Assembly (NCBI GenBank): GCA_050692555.1
Contig: JBOGVS010000012.1
Coordinates: 1 to 64,000, forward strand
Reading direction: 5' to 3'
From: DAITPV01 sp050692555
Lineage (GTDB): Bacteria; Actinomycetota; UBA4738; CALAEC01
DNA: 64,000 bases
Both the position numbers and the translations under genes were made by a program. Shown piece by piece: positions 24,049 through 32,205 of the stretch. Each line of letters opens with the position of its first letter. Within the stretch, counting starts at the first letter, position 1. Under the pieces are notes generated by a model. The model worked only from the letters and a program-made list of their open reading frames with translations. It was not told the origin of the DNA and made no database searches.

Positions 24049-24699
24049 TCAGACTCCCAGGGCCTCCCGGACCGCGGGATCCGCCAGCGAGGGGACCACC
24101 AGGTCGGCCTCGAGCTCGGTGTCGGGGAGCGAGGGGATCCCGATCACGTACATGCCGGCCGCCCGGGCGGCGGTGACCCCGGTGATGGTGTCCTCGAGAG
24201 CCACGGCCTCTTCCGGACGGACGCCGAGCAGCTCACAGGCCCGGAGGTACAGGTCGGGGGCCGGCTTGGGCCGGTCCACGTCGTCGCCGGCCACCACCAC
24301 GGGGAACGCGCCGTCCAGCGAGGCCGTGGACAGGGCCACCTCGAGCAGGGAGCGATGGGTGTTGGAGGCCACGCCCACCGGCCGGGTCTTCCGAACGAGC
24401 ACCAGCAGCTCCACGGCACCGGGCAGGGGATTCACACCCTTGACGAACTCCTGCGCGGCCAGTCCCTCCAGCTCCCGCAGCAGCTCCGAGCCTCGCCCCG
24501 GCTGAGCAAGCATCGTCTCGAGCAGGCGGGCCGACTCCGCGAACGACGTGCCGATCATCGCTCGCTTGTGCCCCAGGCCGAAGGTCTGTCCGTGACGGGC
24601 GAACAGCGTGGTCTCCGCCCGGGTCCAGGCACGCTCCGTGTCGAGAAGGACGCCGTCGCAGTCGAACACCACGGCGCCGCGGGCAGGACGTTGGGTCAT
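24049..24699 (-). CDS. HAD-superfamily hydrolase (beta-phosphoglucomutase/phosphatase type)
   Basis: A 216-residue HAD-IA hydrolase. Motif I FDCDGVLLDTE (nucleophile Asp), motif II VASNTH, motif III Lys in DRPKPAPD and motif IV in ALEDTITGV are all in order. A helical cap lies between motifs I and II. It acts on a small phosphate ester or sugar phosphate; the substrate is unknown. It ends only a few bases before the -35 box of the sulfite reductase operon, on the same strand, without a visible terminator. Confidence 0.82.
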   Translation of the reverse strand: MTQRPARGAVVFDCDGVLLDTERAWTRAETTLFARHGQTFGLGHKRAMIGTSFAESARLLETMLAQPGRGSELLRELEGLAAQEFVKGVNPLPGAVELLVLVRKTRPVGVASNTHRSLLEVALSTASLDGAFPVVVAGDDVDRPKPAPDLYLRACELLGVRPEEAVALEDTITGVTAARAAGMYVIGIPSLPDTELEADLVVPSLADPAVREALGV

Positions 24700-24785
24700 C
24701 GGTTGAGCATTCTGGTACACACATCCCAGAGCGCGCCGGCGTCTCAGCCCCCACGGGATCGGCGCACGAGCCCCAGGGAGGAGCG

Positions 24786-25190
24786 ATGACTCGAGGACTG
24801 AGGGTGACCTGGACCATCCTGGGCGTCGTTGCCGTGCTGTTCGGCGCGTTGACGGTCCTGACCGGGACAGCGCTGGTCCCGGGAGCCGGGGACGTCCCCG
24901 CCAGCATCGACACGGAGCTGCGGTTCTACGCCGCCTGGTACCTGGGCGCCGGTCTGCTGGTGCTCCGCACCGTGAGAGGGATCGAATCGGAGGGTCGCAC
25001 CGTCCGGGCCGTCTGCGCGATCCTGCTGCTCGCCGCGCTCGGCAGGGTAGTGTCGATCATCGCGGTGGGCCCCCCACACCCCCTGTTCGTGGTGCTGATG
25101 GTCATCGAGTTCGCCATCCCCGTCCTGGTGCTGCCGTGGCAGGCGGCCGTGGCCCGTCGAGCGAACCGAGGCCAGCGCCGGTCCGCGTGA
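24786..25190 (+). CDS. DUF4345-like small membrane protein
   Basis: A 134-residue protein with four hydrophobic segments (starting near residues 8, 45, 75 and 105) and the pattern RFYAAWYLGAGLLVL between them, as in DUF4345 proteins. No catalytic motif. Ribosome site GGGAGGAG precedes the ATG. Followed by a coupled small gene. Confidence 0.65.
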   Translation: MTRGLRVTWTILGVVAVLFGALTVLTGTALVPGAGDVPASIDTELRFYAAWYLGAGLLVLRTVRGIESEGRTVRAVCAILLLAALGRVVSIIAVGPPHPLFVVLMVIEFAIPVLVLPWQAAVARRANRGQRRSA

Positions 25191-25534
25191 TCACCGGTCA
25201 ATCCCCCCGTGGGGGAGCGGCCGTAGTACCTCATGGAGTGTGCTGGGACTTCGACTACGTTCGGGCCAAGCTCCAGGAGGACATCAGGGCCACCCGATCC
25301 CGAGGCCGTGTCCCCCCGCTCGTGCGGATCATCGGGTGGCTGTCCCTGGCCACCGGAGCCTGGCTGCTGGGGTACCCGCTCCTGGCCGTGCCCACCACCG
25401 TGGTGTTCGAGGCCTATGTGGCCCCGCTCTTCGCCAGGCGGGCCCGGGAGATCGGCCCGCTCAGGGAATGGCACCCCCCGGAGAGCTACCGGGAGTCCCC
25501 GGAGGCGGTCCCGCCCACCCGGATCCGGCCCTGA
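25187..25534 (+). CDS. Hypothetical protein with one membrane region
   Basis: A 115-residue protein, not recognised. Start taken as the GTG that overlaps the preceding stop (GTGA). It has an amphipathic basic N-terminal third, one hydrophobic region (IGWLSLATGAWLLGYPLLAV) and a polar, Pro-rich tail. A later GTG would shorten it by about 14 residues. Confidence 0.5.
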   Translation: MITGQSPRGGAAVVPHGVCWDFDYVRAKLQEDIRATRSRGRVPPLVRIIGWLSLATGAWLLGYPLLAVPTTVVFEAYVAPLFARRAREIGPLREWHPPESYRESPEAVPPTRIRP

Positions 25535-25578
25535 AGCCGGCCCCACCAGGGGAGGCCCATGCGGCCAGCTCTCGATTG

Positions 25579-26034
25579 CTAACTTGACGTAATGGTGGTT
25601 ATGGGGGATTGGGAGAGTGGTCTCATCCGGTGGGCGGTGACCTCGATGACGGGCGCTCCGATGACCGTGGGGACGAACCACAGGGGCACGACGTCGGTGC
25701 TCACCACCACCACGGCCGTTATCAGGGAGATGTACGAGCCCCAGATCAGGCGGAATCGGAGCACCCGCCACCCGGGACGGCGGCTTCGAGAGACCAGCCA
25801 GCCTCCCAGGGCGGCCGCCTCGGTGCCCACGGCCAGAAGGCCCAGGAACCACAGCTCGGGCTTGAGAAGCACCAGGACCGCCGCCGTGGCGCTGACCAGG
25901 GCCACGGAGACCTGATAGGCCATCCCGGCCCTGGGGTGCCAGGAGAAGCGCTCCGGTAGCAGCATGCTCAGCGGCCCCAGCAGCAAGCCGGCACTTCCGG
26001 CCACGATGTGCACGATCAGCACGATCGGTCTCAT
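25579..26034 (-). CDS. DUF2306-like membrane protein
   Basis: A 151-residue protein with four hydrophobic segments. HIVAGSAGLLLGPLSML and HPRAGMAYQVSVALVSA resemble the DUF2306 family of small membrane proteins with a conserved histidine. Divergent from the padR gene across the operator region, so it is a likely PadR target. ATG at 26034 is preceded by AGGAGCCAAGGAC. Its TAG stop is 44 nt from the convergent neighbour. Confidence 0.6.
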   Translation of the reverse strand: MRPIVLIVHIVAGSAGLLLGPLSMLLPERFSWHPRAGMAYQVSVALVSATAAVLVLLKPELWFLGLLAVGTEAAALGGWLVSRSRRPGWRVLRFRLIWGSYISLITAVVVVSTDVVPLWFVPTVIGAPVIEVTAHRMRPLSQSPITTITSS

Positions 26035-26047
26035 GTCCTTGGCTCCT

Positions 26048-26101
26048 GACGTTCCACAGTGGAGTATGATTCCGAGCGTAGACCTTCCATAATGGAACGT
26101 C
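26048..26101. promoter_or_regulatory. Paired palindromic operators for PadR
   Basis: TCCAC-A-GTGGA (26053-26063) and TTCCAT-A-ATGGAA (26085-26097) are each perfect palindromes, and the outer ends GACGTTCCA (26048-26056) and TGGAACGTC (26093-26101) form a second, larger inverted repeat. The second palindrome covers CATAAT (26088-26093), a -10 box for padR. Autorepression and control of the divergent gene are likely. Confidence 0.6.
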
Positions 26102-26117
26102 AAGAGGGGTGGGATCG

Positions 26118-26690
26118 ATGGAGACAGACCGAGGACTCAATCCGACGGCCGCCTCGCTCCTGGGGTTCCTGCACCACGGGGAGTTCAGTGGCTACGAGCT
26201 GGTCCGGATGGCCGAGATGGTCATCGGGGACTTCTGGACCCTGACCCAGAGCCAGGTGTACCGGGAGCTGGCGTCGCTGGCCGATCGGGGATTGGTGAAG
26301 GCCGGCGAGACCGGCCCGCGGTCTCGCCGGCCGTACCGGCTGACGGCGGCGGGACGAGCCGCGTTCGGGGAATGGATCGCTCAACCCCCGGGGTCAGAGC
26401 AGATCCGCTATCCCCTACTGCTCACGCTGGCATTCGGGGCCTGGCTGGGGCCCGATCGGCTGCTCGAGTTCGTCGCCGATCATCGCGTCGTGCACCAGGA
26501 ACGTCTGGCTCGCTACACCGCGATGGAGGAGGAGGCCGGGGACTCCCCCGATCCATATCAGCTCGCCACCCTGACGTTCGGCGTTCGGTACGAGCGGGCC
26601 GTGCTGGAGTGGATGGACGACCTGCCCCGGATCCTTGGGGAGGCGGAGAAACGGCCGGCTACTCCGGCGGGTGGCCGCCGCAATCGATGA
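26118..26690 (+). CDS. PadR-family transcriptional regulator
   Basis: A 190-residue regulator with the PadR winged helix (LLGFLHHGEFSGYELVRM, QSQVYRELASLADRGLVKA, SRRPYRLTAAGRAAF) and a C-terminal dimerisation helix region (residues about 95-175). ATG at 26118 has GAGGGG 8 nt upstream. PadR proteins repress until a phenolic, antibiotic or other ligand binds; the ligand here is unknown. Confidence 0.88.
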   Translation: METDRGLNPTAASLLGFLHHGEFSGYELVRMAEMVIGDFWTLTQSQVYRELASLADRGLVKAGETGPRSRRPYRLTAAGRAAFGEWIAQPPGSEQIRYPLLLTLAFGAWLGPDRLLEFVADHRVVHQERLARYTAMEEEAGDSPDPYQLATLTFGVRYERAVLEWMDDLPRILGEAEKRPATPAGGRRNR

Positions 26691-26702
26691 TCACCCGCAC
26701 CG

Positions 26703-28982
26703 TCAGGCTGCCTTTCCCAGGGCGGTTGGATGCCGCGCCCTCGACGGAGGGCGTCGGCGGAGAACACGGTCGCGCACGGCCCACACGAACACCTGCCACA
26801 GGGCCTCGGCGACGATGGCTCGGGAGATCTTGGAGTGGCCGTGTCGCCGCTCCTCGAAGGTGATGGGGACCTCTCCCACGGCCATCCCGCGTCGCCACGC
26901 CCGGTACGCCAGCTCCACCTGGAACGCGTAGCCCTCGGAGCGAAGCGGGTGGGTGACCAGCTCCCGAAGCGTCTCCCACCGGTACACCCGGAAGCCGCTG
27001 GTCGCATCGGCCACCGGGATGCCCAGGAGGAACCGCACGTACCAGTTTCCCCCTCTGGACAGGAGGCGCCGGAACGCTCCCCAGTTGGTGATCCTCCCGC
27101 CGGGCACGTACCGGCTCCCGATCGTGAGGTGGTGGTCGGCGGCCCCCTGGAGGAGCGCGGGAAGCTCTTCCGGGCTGTGGGACAGATCCGCGTCCATCTC
27201 CACGACCAGGTCGTAGCCCTCCGAGATGGCCAGCACGAACCCGTCGAGGTAGGCGCTGGCCAGTCCCCCCTTCTCGGGCCGGTCCACGAGCGTCACGCGA
27301 GGCTCTCGTTCGGCGAGCTTGCGGACGATTTCCCCGGTTCCGTCGGGCGAGGAGTCGTCCACCACCTTGACGTCGACCCGCTCGGCGGTCAGGATCCGGC
27401 CGATGACCTCCTCGACCGTGTCCCGCTCGTTGTACGTCGGGAGGATCACCGCGATCCGGGGATCCTCATCGAGCGGAGGGACCGGACGCCGCTGGGAGCG
27501 CCGCGGCACCAGGTAGAACACCGCCAGCAGCAGGAAGATCGCCAGCGGCACCCACCCGCCGATGACGTTGTAGATCGTGCGCCCGGTGGCCCGCGGAACG
27601 TCGCCCCTCCTCAGGGCTCGTTCGAACAGCGGCGTACGTTGAACGGCCTCGCCCTCAGGGGAGACGAACGCGCTGATCCCCGAGAGTGCCGCGTGGACCA
27701 CCCACCGCCCGTTCTCCACCGCCCGAAGCTCCGAGAGCACCAGGTGCTGCTCGGGGGCGGCACTCAGCCCGAAGGTCGAGTTGTTCGTGGAGACCACCAG
27801 GAACCCCACGTCGCCGGTCACCGATTCCCGGACCAGCTCGTCGAAGGCGTTCTCGAAGCAGATGACCGCGGCGAACCGGCCTGAGGGGATGTCGAAGCGC
27901 CCGGGCTCGGTACCCGGCGACAGATCCGCACGCACCCGCCGGATGTCGGGGATCCAGTCGAGCAGGTCGCGCCCGGGGACGTACTCCCCGAAAGGCAGGA
28001 GGTGGTTCTTGGCATACCTGTCCGTCACCTGAGCCTCGGGTGCGTACAGGAGCTCCTCGTTCAGGAGCCGACCGTCCTCCGTTTGAGTGATCGCTCCGAC
28101 CAGCGTCCATGCCCCCACGGCTCGGATCGAGTCCTCGACGACGGGACCGATCTCCGGATCCCTGGTGGGGTCGCGGTCGAGAGCGTTCTCCGGCCACACG
28201 GCCAGGTCGGGGGGATCCCCGCCCAGCTGGAGGTGCAGCTGGGCGTGGCTCTCTGCCACCTGCCGGTCCACGATGATCCGGCTGCGGGTGGCCACCGTCA
28301 GAGGGACGTTGCCCTGGACGATGGCCACGTCCACCGGGGGACCCGAGGGCTCGGAGATGGGAATGGCTACGGGCACGAAGGCCAGGCCAGCGGCCAGGAC
28401 CGTGGGAACCAGGGCCCGCCGCCACTCCCCTACTCGGAGCAGCGCCAAGAGCACGAGCGCGTTGATCGCCGCCACCAGGAATCCCAGCCCCAGGGCCCCC
28501 ACCACCGAGGCCACCGGAAGCAGCAGGGGGTTGTCGTGCTGCGTCGCTCCCAGGCTGACCCACGACCACCCACCGAACGGCCACACGCCCCGGAGCCATT
28601 CCACGAACGCCCACGCCGCCCCGATGGCCAGTGCGGTACGGATCGGCCATTCGTCTCGCCACAGCACCGGGATCAGCGCTCCGAAGATGGCCAGGAAGGC
28701 GGCCACGCCGATCGACAGGGCCGCCCACCCGAGCACCGACACGGGGATCAGCCACGACAGAAGCGGCCCATAGAACGCCAGGCCGAAGACCAGCCCCAGC
28801 AGGGCCCCCCGCCGCCTTTTGGTTGCGGGTCGCAGCGCCCACAGCAGCGGGATCAGGGCCACGAAGCCGAGCGGGCCCAGGTCGGCGGGCGGCAGAGCAA
28901 GCCACAGGGCCACGCCCGACACCGCGGCGGCAAGACTGGCGGCTGGAAGGCGGGGGCCTGTGGCTAGGCGCAGTCCCGGCAA
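26703..28982 (-). CDS. lnt-ppm1: Apolipoprotein N-acyltransferase / polyprenol monophosphomannose synthase fusion
   Basis: A 759-residue bifunctional membrane protein. The N-terminal third has about six hydrophobic segments; the nitrilase-type domain carries the triad Glu in WPENALDRD, Lys in KNHLLPFGEY and Cys in AVICFENAF. Around residue 495 a GT2 glycosyltransferase follows: VILPTYNERDTVEEV, VVDDSSPDGTGE, MDADLSHSPE. The first half adds the third acyl chain to lipoproteins, the second makes polyprenyl-phosphate mannose. The same fusion is Ppm1 of M. tuberculosis. The only start that keeps the first helix is TTG at 28982, overlapping DUF4193 by 19 nt; this start is uncertain. Confidence 0.9.
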   Translation of the reverse strand: MPGLRLATGPRLPAASLAAAVSGVALWLALPPADLGPLGFVALIPLLWALRPATKRRRGALLGLVFGLAFYGPLLSWLIPVSVLGWAALSIGVAAFLAIFGALIPVLWRDEWPIRTALAIGAAWAFVEWLRGVWPFGGWSWVSLGATQHDNPLLLPVASVVGALGLGFLVAAINALVLLALLRVGEWRRALVPTVLAAGLAFVPVAIPISEPSGPPVDVAIVQGNVPLTVATRSRIIVDRQVAESHAQLHLQLGGDPPDLAVWPENALDRDPTRDPEIGPVVEDSIRAVGAWTLVGAITQTEDGRLLNEELLYAPEAQVTDRYAKNHLLPFGEYVPGRDLLDWIPDIRRVRADLSPGTEPGRFDIPSGRFAAVICFENAFDELVRESVTGDVGFLVVSTNNSTFGLSAAPEQHLVLSELRAVENGRWVVHAALSGISAFVSPEGEAVQRTPLFERALRRGDVPRATGRTIYNVIGGWVPLAIFLLLAVFYLVPRRSQRRPVPPLDEDPRIAVILPTYNERDTVEEVIGRILTAERVDVKVVDDSSPDGTGEIVRKLAEREPRVTLVDRPEKGGLASAYLDGFVLAISEGYDLVVEMDADLSHSPEELPALLQGAADHHLTIGSRYVPGGRITNWGAFRRLLSRGGNWYVRFLLGIPVADATSGFRVYRWETLRELVTHPLRSEGYAFQVELAYRAWRRGMAVGEVPITFEERRHGHSKISRAIVAEALWQVFVWAVRDRVLRRRPPSRARHPTALGKAA

Positions 28983-29248
28983 AGCATCCGCTTCTTGTCC
29001 TTCAGCTGGCTTCTGTGCTTGACCAGGTGGCAGTTCCGGCAGGTGAACTCGTGGGCCTGCTGAGGGACGACCTTGACCGAGAGCGTCTCGACGCGTTCCT
29101 CGCGGCCGGAAGACGGGACGCTGTCGTCATCCTCGCCGGGGGCCTCGTCGCCTCCTCGCTTGGCCATCATCTCGTCGAGGCTGGTCTCGGCCGGTTCGGC
29201 GGCCGGTTCTTCCTTGGGATTCTCTTCTGGCTCTTCCACGGCGACCAT
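28964..29248 (-). CDS. DUF4193 zinc-ribbon protein
   Basis: A 94-residue protein with an acidic, disordered N-terminal half (EEPEENPKEEPAAEPAE) and a C-terminal zinc ribbon: LSVKVVPQQAHEFTCRNC, then LVKHRSQL and LCRDCA. This is the DUF4193 pattern, so far typical of Actinomycetota. Function unknown. A -10 box TACAAT (29274-29269) and a GGGGA site precede the ATG. Overlaps the lnt-ppm start. Confidence 0.85.
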   Translation of the reverse strand: MVAVEEPEENPKEEPAAEPAETSLDEMMAKRGGDEAPGEDDDSVPSSGREERVETLSVKVVPQQAHEFTCRNCHLVKHRSQLKDKKRMLCRDCA

Positions 29249-29351
29249 GTTGTTCCCCGGGACGGCACATTGTACGCCCCGGTTCGGTGGGGCGCTCCGG
29301 TTCCGTGAAACGGATCGCCGGCCCGCGACATTCCCGGATATCGGATAGCGG

Positions 29352-29421
29352 AGGGCCCACAGAGACCTTTGGGGCCGCGGCGCCGGGGCGCCGCGTTCTC
29401 TACTCAGCCTCTGTGGGCCCT
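29352..29421. other. Nested inverted repeats, orphan structured element
   Basis: The 319-base gap between DUF4193 and nurA holds a strong fold. The outer arms AGGGCCCACAGAG (29352-29364) and CTCTGTGGGCCCT (29409-29421) are perfectly complementary; inside, CGCGGCGCC (29376-29384) and GGCGCCGCG (29387-29395) form a second perfect stem. It lies upstream of both divergent promoters and so is not an ordinary terminator. Small RNA or protein-binding site are possible. No T tract on either strand. Confidence 0.5.
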
Positions 29422-29473
29422 TCGCACCGCCGCGTCTGGCGGAGCGAGGCAATGCTAGTGCGGGCTCTCGGGG

Positions 29474-29506
29474 GGTGTCAAACGTTCCGGGGGACTTTGT
29501 CACACC
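29474..29506. repeat. Imperfect inverted repeat upstream of nurA
   Basis: GGTGTCAAA (29474-29482) and TTTGTCACACC (29496-29506) pair with a two-base bulge. It sits about 30 bp before the nurA -10 box and could be an operator. Confidence 0.35.
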
Positions 29507-29535
29507 GCTTCGCTGTTCGTGTCGGTGGGCGGAGG

Positions 29536-29541
29536 TATCCT
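29536..29541 (+). promoter_or_regulatory. -10 box of the nurA-herA-mre11-rad50 operon
   Basis: TATCCT lies 7 bp before an ATG at 29549 that opens a short reading frame of 11 codons (MKRRGKVGRPG, stop at 29582-29584). That frame overlaps the nurA start at 29568. A leaderless upstream peptide coupling into nurA is possible. Confidence 0.4.
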
Positions 29542-29567
29542 TCCGGCGATGAAGCGGCGGGGGAAGG

Positions 29568-30629
29568 TTGGCCGTCCCGGCTGAGGCGTTCGCCGGGGCC
29601 GATCTCGCCGACAGCCGGGGACTGGACGACGCGGCGGCGTTCGTCGTCGGTCTGTTGGAGCGCCCGGCTTCGGACATCAGGGTCGCCGAGGGCCAGCTGG
29701 GATTCGACGACGACCTGGTGGTCGGAGGGCACCCCGATGCGTTCGGGCTGGAGGTCCTCTCCCCTACCGATCCGGGCACCGTGTGGGCCATCGACGGAGG
29801 CAGCTGTTTGCTGGCCGACGGACGGTCGTTCCAGGTGGCCGGCTACCGGTCCGCTCGGGTCCGGTTCAGGGGCGGGGTCACCGACCTGGTGGAGTCCCCT
29901 CCGCTCACGGTCCGGGCTCTGTCGACCGAGGAGATGGAGCGCATCTACCGGGAACAGCTGGAGCGCATGGAGGTCGAGGTTCCCGACCGCGTCCCGGACG
30001 TCCCTCGGCCGGTGGACTTCCTCCGGGAATGTGGGGAGTGGCTGCTGGTCCGGGACACGGTCCTGGGTGCCCGGCGCGGGGACCTCGTGCTGGTCGATGG
30101 CTCCCTTCACGGAGGACCATGGATCTCGTCCGATTTCGTCCGAAGGACTCACCAGGCGGCAATCGACCGCGGCGTGTCGCTGGCCGGAGTGGTGAAGGCC
30201 TCGACGTTGTTCTGGGGCCGGAACGCGCCGCTGGTCTCGCTGCTCAAGCGGCGCGGGGATCGGGAGATCGGACCGCGACCGTGGGCCTCCAGGATCTCCA
30301 CCGACCCCGCGTTCGCCCGGCTGTACGTCGGGGAGATCTTCGTGGCCCATCTGGCCCCCACCGCGCATCACGCGTTCCGGGTGGACGTGGCCCGGGGCGG
30401 CGCGGGAGCAGAGGAAGTACTGGCCCGGCTGGCCGGGTGCGCGAACGACGCGGCGTTCGTGGGATATCCCTACCCGCTGGCCCGGGCCCACCGTGCCGCC
30501 CGGGTGTCCGGGTACGCGGTGGCGGACCTCCGACGGACGTTCCGCGACGCGCTGTCGCGACGCGGGATGGCCGAGGACGATATCGAGACGTTGTTCCAGG
30601 ACTTCCACGAGATCCTCAACCGGAGCTGA
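29568..30629 (+). CDS. nurA: NurA-domain 5'-3' nuclease
   Basis: A 353-residue NurA nuclease. The RNase H-like active site shows in WAIDGGSCLLADG (Asp, near residue 75) and DLVLVDGSLHGG (Asp, near 175), with a further acidic/His region in the C-terminal part (RVDVARG). NurA works with the HerA translocase to degrade the 5' strand at DNA breaks. The start is uncertain: TTG at 29568 is the first possible codon and there is no ATG or GTG nearby before conserved sequence. First gene of a four-gene operon, 1 base from herA. Confidence 0.85.
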   Translation: MAVPAEAFAGADLADSRGLDDAAAFVVGLLERPASDIRVAEGQLGFDDDLVVGGHPDAFGLEVLSPTDPGTVWAIDGGSCLLADGRSFQVAGYRSARVRFRGGVTDLVESPPLTVRALSTEEMERIYREQLERMEVEVPDRVPDVPRPVDFLRECGEWLLVRDTVLGARRGDLVLVDGSLHGGPWISSDFVRRTHQAAIDRGVSLAGVVKASTLFWGRNAPLVSLLKRRGDREIGPRPWASRISTDPAFARLYVGEIFVAHLAPTAHHAFRVDVARGGAGAEEVLARLAGCANDAAFVGYPYPLARAHRAARVSGYAVADLRRTFRDALSRRGMAEDDIETLFQDFHEILNRS

Positions 30630-30630
30630 C

Positions 30631-32205
30631 GTGAGCGACCTGTACAAGGGAAGGCTGTTCGGGCGGTCGGTGCTGGAGGCAACGTTCCGCTCGTTCCACG
30701 GGACCGACCTGTTTCTCGGCGAGCTGCTGGCCGCCGACGACCCCGAACGCGCTCGCCGGTTCCTGTTCCGGGTGATCGAGGTGGCCTACGGCTCGGATTC
30801 CACCGATCCCCACTGGGCCGAACGCACCGCGGGCGCGTACATGGCCGGCGACCTGGCCGAGACCCCATACACCCTGCACGATCCCGAGCAGCGCCTGTAC
30901 AAGGTGGCCACCTGCTCGCCGCTCGGATACCTGGACGCGGCCCAGGAGTTCCGGAAGCCCAAGTCGCTCCCCGCCCAGTTCGCCCGGGTCACCTCCCCCA
31001 CCCCGGAAGACTTCGAGTTCCTCCGTGGCCGGATGGGCGACCTCCGGGTGGGGCTGCTGCGCTCCGGCGAGGACACCATCGACCTGGAGGTCGGGGTTCG
31101 GGGGGACACCCTGACCTCCCACGTGGGGGTCTTCGCCACAACCGGCATGGGGAAGTCGAACCTCATGAAGGTCCTGGCCGGGACCATCCTGGAGTCCCAG
31201 GGCCGCTATGCCTTCCTCCTGTTCGACCCCCATGGGGAGTACCTCGACGGCGGCGGGGGGATCCGGCGGGGCCTTCGGGACCACCCCTGGTCCCCCGATC
31301 GTCTTCAGGTGTATGCCACCCGCCCGGGGTTGGGAGCCTCGGCCACGGCGCTTCGGCTCACGCTGGGAGAGATCACCCTCGGCGACCTCCAGACCGCGTA
31401 CGACTGGAGCCCGGCCCAGATCGACGCCATCCACCGCCTGGACCGGCTGTACCGGGAGGAATGGATGCCCACCGTGGCGGACGATGCCGAGGATCCCGAG
31501 GAGCTGGCCAAGCAGACCGGCGCTGCCGCGTCGACGATCCAGGTCATCCGGCGTCGGGCGCAAAGGATCCTGGAGCTCCCGTGCATCAGCCGGGACGTGT
31601 CCCAGGCCTCGCTGTCGCAGCGGATCGTGGACGAGCTGGCCGAGGGTCGCTCGGTGCTGGTGGAGACCAGCGGGCTGTCGGACATGGAGGAGATCCTGGT
31701 GGCCTCGGTGATCACCCGGCGGCTCCTGGACACCTACGGCTCGGCGTTCCTCGAGGATCGCGAGGCGTTTGCCGCGCTGCCCCCCACCCTGGTGGCCCTG
31801 GAAGAGGCCCAACGGGTGCTGTCGCGGGCCAAGCGCTCGGACGAGAACGTCTTCCCCCGGGTGGCCCGGGAGGGCCGGAAGTTCCGGGTGGGACTGTGCG
31901 CCGTGAGCCAGCAGCCCAAGCTGATCGACGACGAGCTCCTGTCGCAGTTCAACACGTTCTTCATCCTGGGCCTGGCCGACGAGCGGGACCGGAACATCCT
32001 GCGGGCGTCCTCGAAGCAGGACATCAAGGACCTGGGGCCGGAGATCCAGACGTTGATGCCCGGTGAGTCCATCGTCACGAACCTCGAGGCTCCGTTCGCC
32101 CTGCCCGCCCGGGTGTACCTGTTCGAGGAGTACGTGAAGTCGGTGAAGGGTCCCGCTCCCCTCCCCGACCGGCCGGCTGGGGCTTCGAAGGGGTTCGCCG
32201 AGTAG
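30631..32205 (+). CDS. herA: HerA-type hexameric ATPase/translocase
   Basis: A 524-residue HerA-FtsK family ATPase. An N-terminal HAS-barrel-like beta domain is followed by Walker A TTGMGKSN (near residue 171), the diagnostic Walker B-like FDPHGEY (near 199), a helical insert, EEAQRV (near 395) and the SQQPKLIDDELLSQFNTFFI sensor region. It should form a ring that pumps DNA for NurA and is known in archaea to act with Mre11-Rad50. GTG start one base after nurA; directly abuts mre11. Confidence 0.9.
   Translation: MSDLYKGRLFGRSVLEATFRSFHGTDLFLGELLAADDPERARRFLFRVIEVAYGSDSTDPHWAERTAGAYMAGDLAETPYTLHDPEQRLYKVATCSPLGYLDAAQEFRKPKSLPAQFARVTSPTPEDFEFLRGRMGDLRVGLLRSGEDTIDLEVGVRGDTLTSHVGVFATTGMGKSNLMKVLAGTILESQGRYAFLLFDPHGEYLDGGGGIRRGLRDHPWSPDRLQVYATRPGLGASATALRLTLGEITLGDLQTAYDWSPAQIDAIHRLDRLYREEWMPTVADDAEDPEELAKQTGAAASTIQVIRRRAQRILELPCISRDVSQASLSQRIVDELAEGRSVLVETSGLSDMEEILVASVITRRLLDTYGSAFLEDREAFAALPPTLVALEEAQRVLSRAKRSDENVFPRVAREGRKFRVGLCAVSQQPKLIDDELLSQFNTFFILGLADERDRNILRASSKQDIKDLGPEIQTLMPGESIVTNLEAPFALPARVYLFEEYVKSVKGPAPLPDRPAGASKGFAE

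Noticed and set aside
25535..25578. CCCC-ACCA-GGGG hairpin between convergent genes as a terminator
   Set aside because: The stem is short and no T tract follows on either strand.
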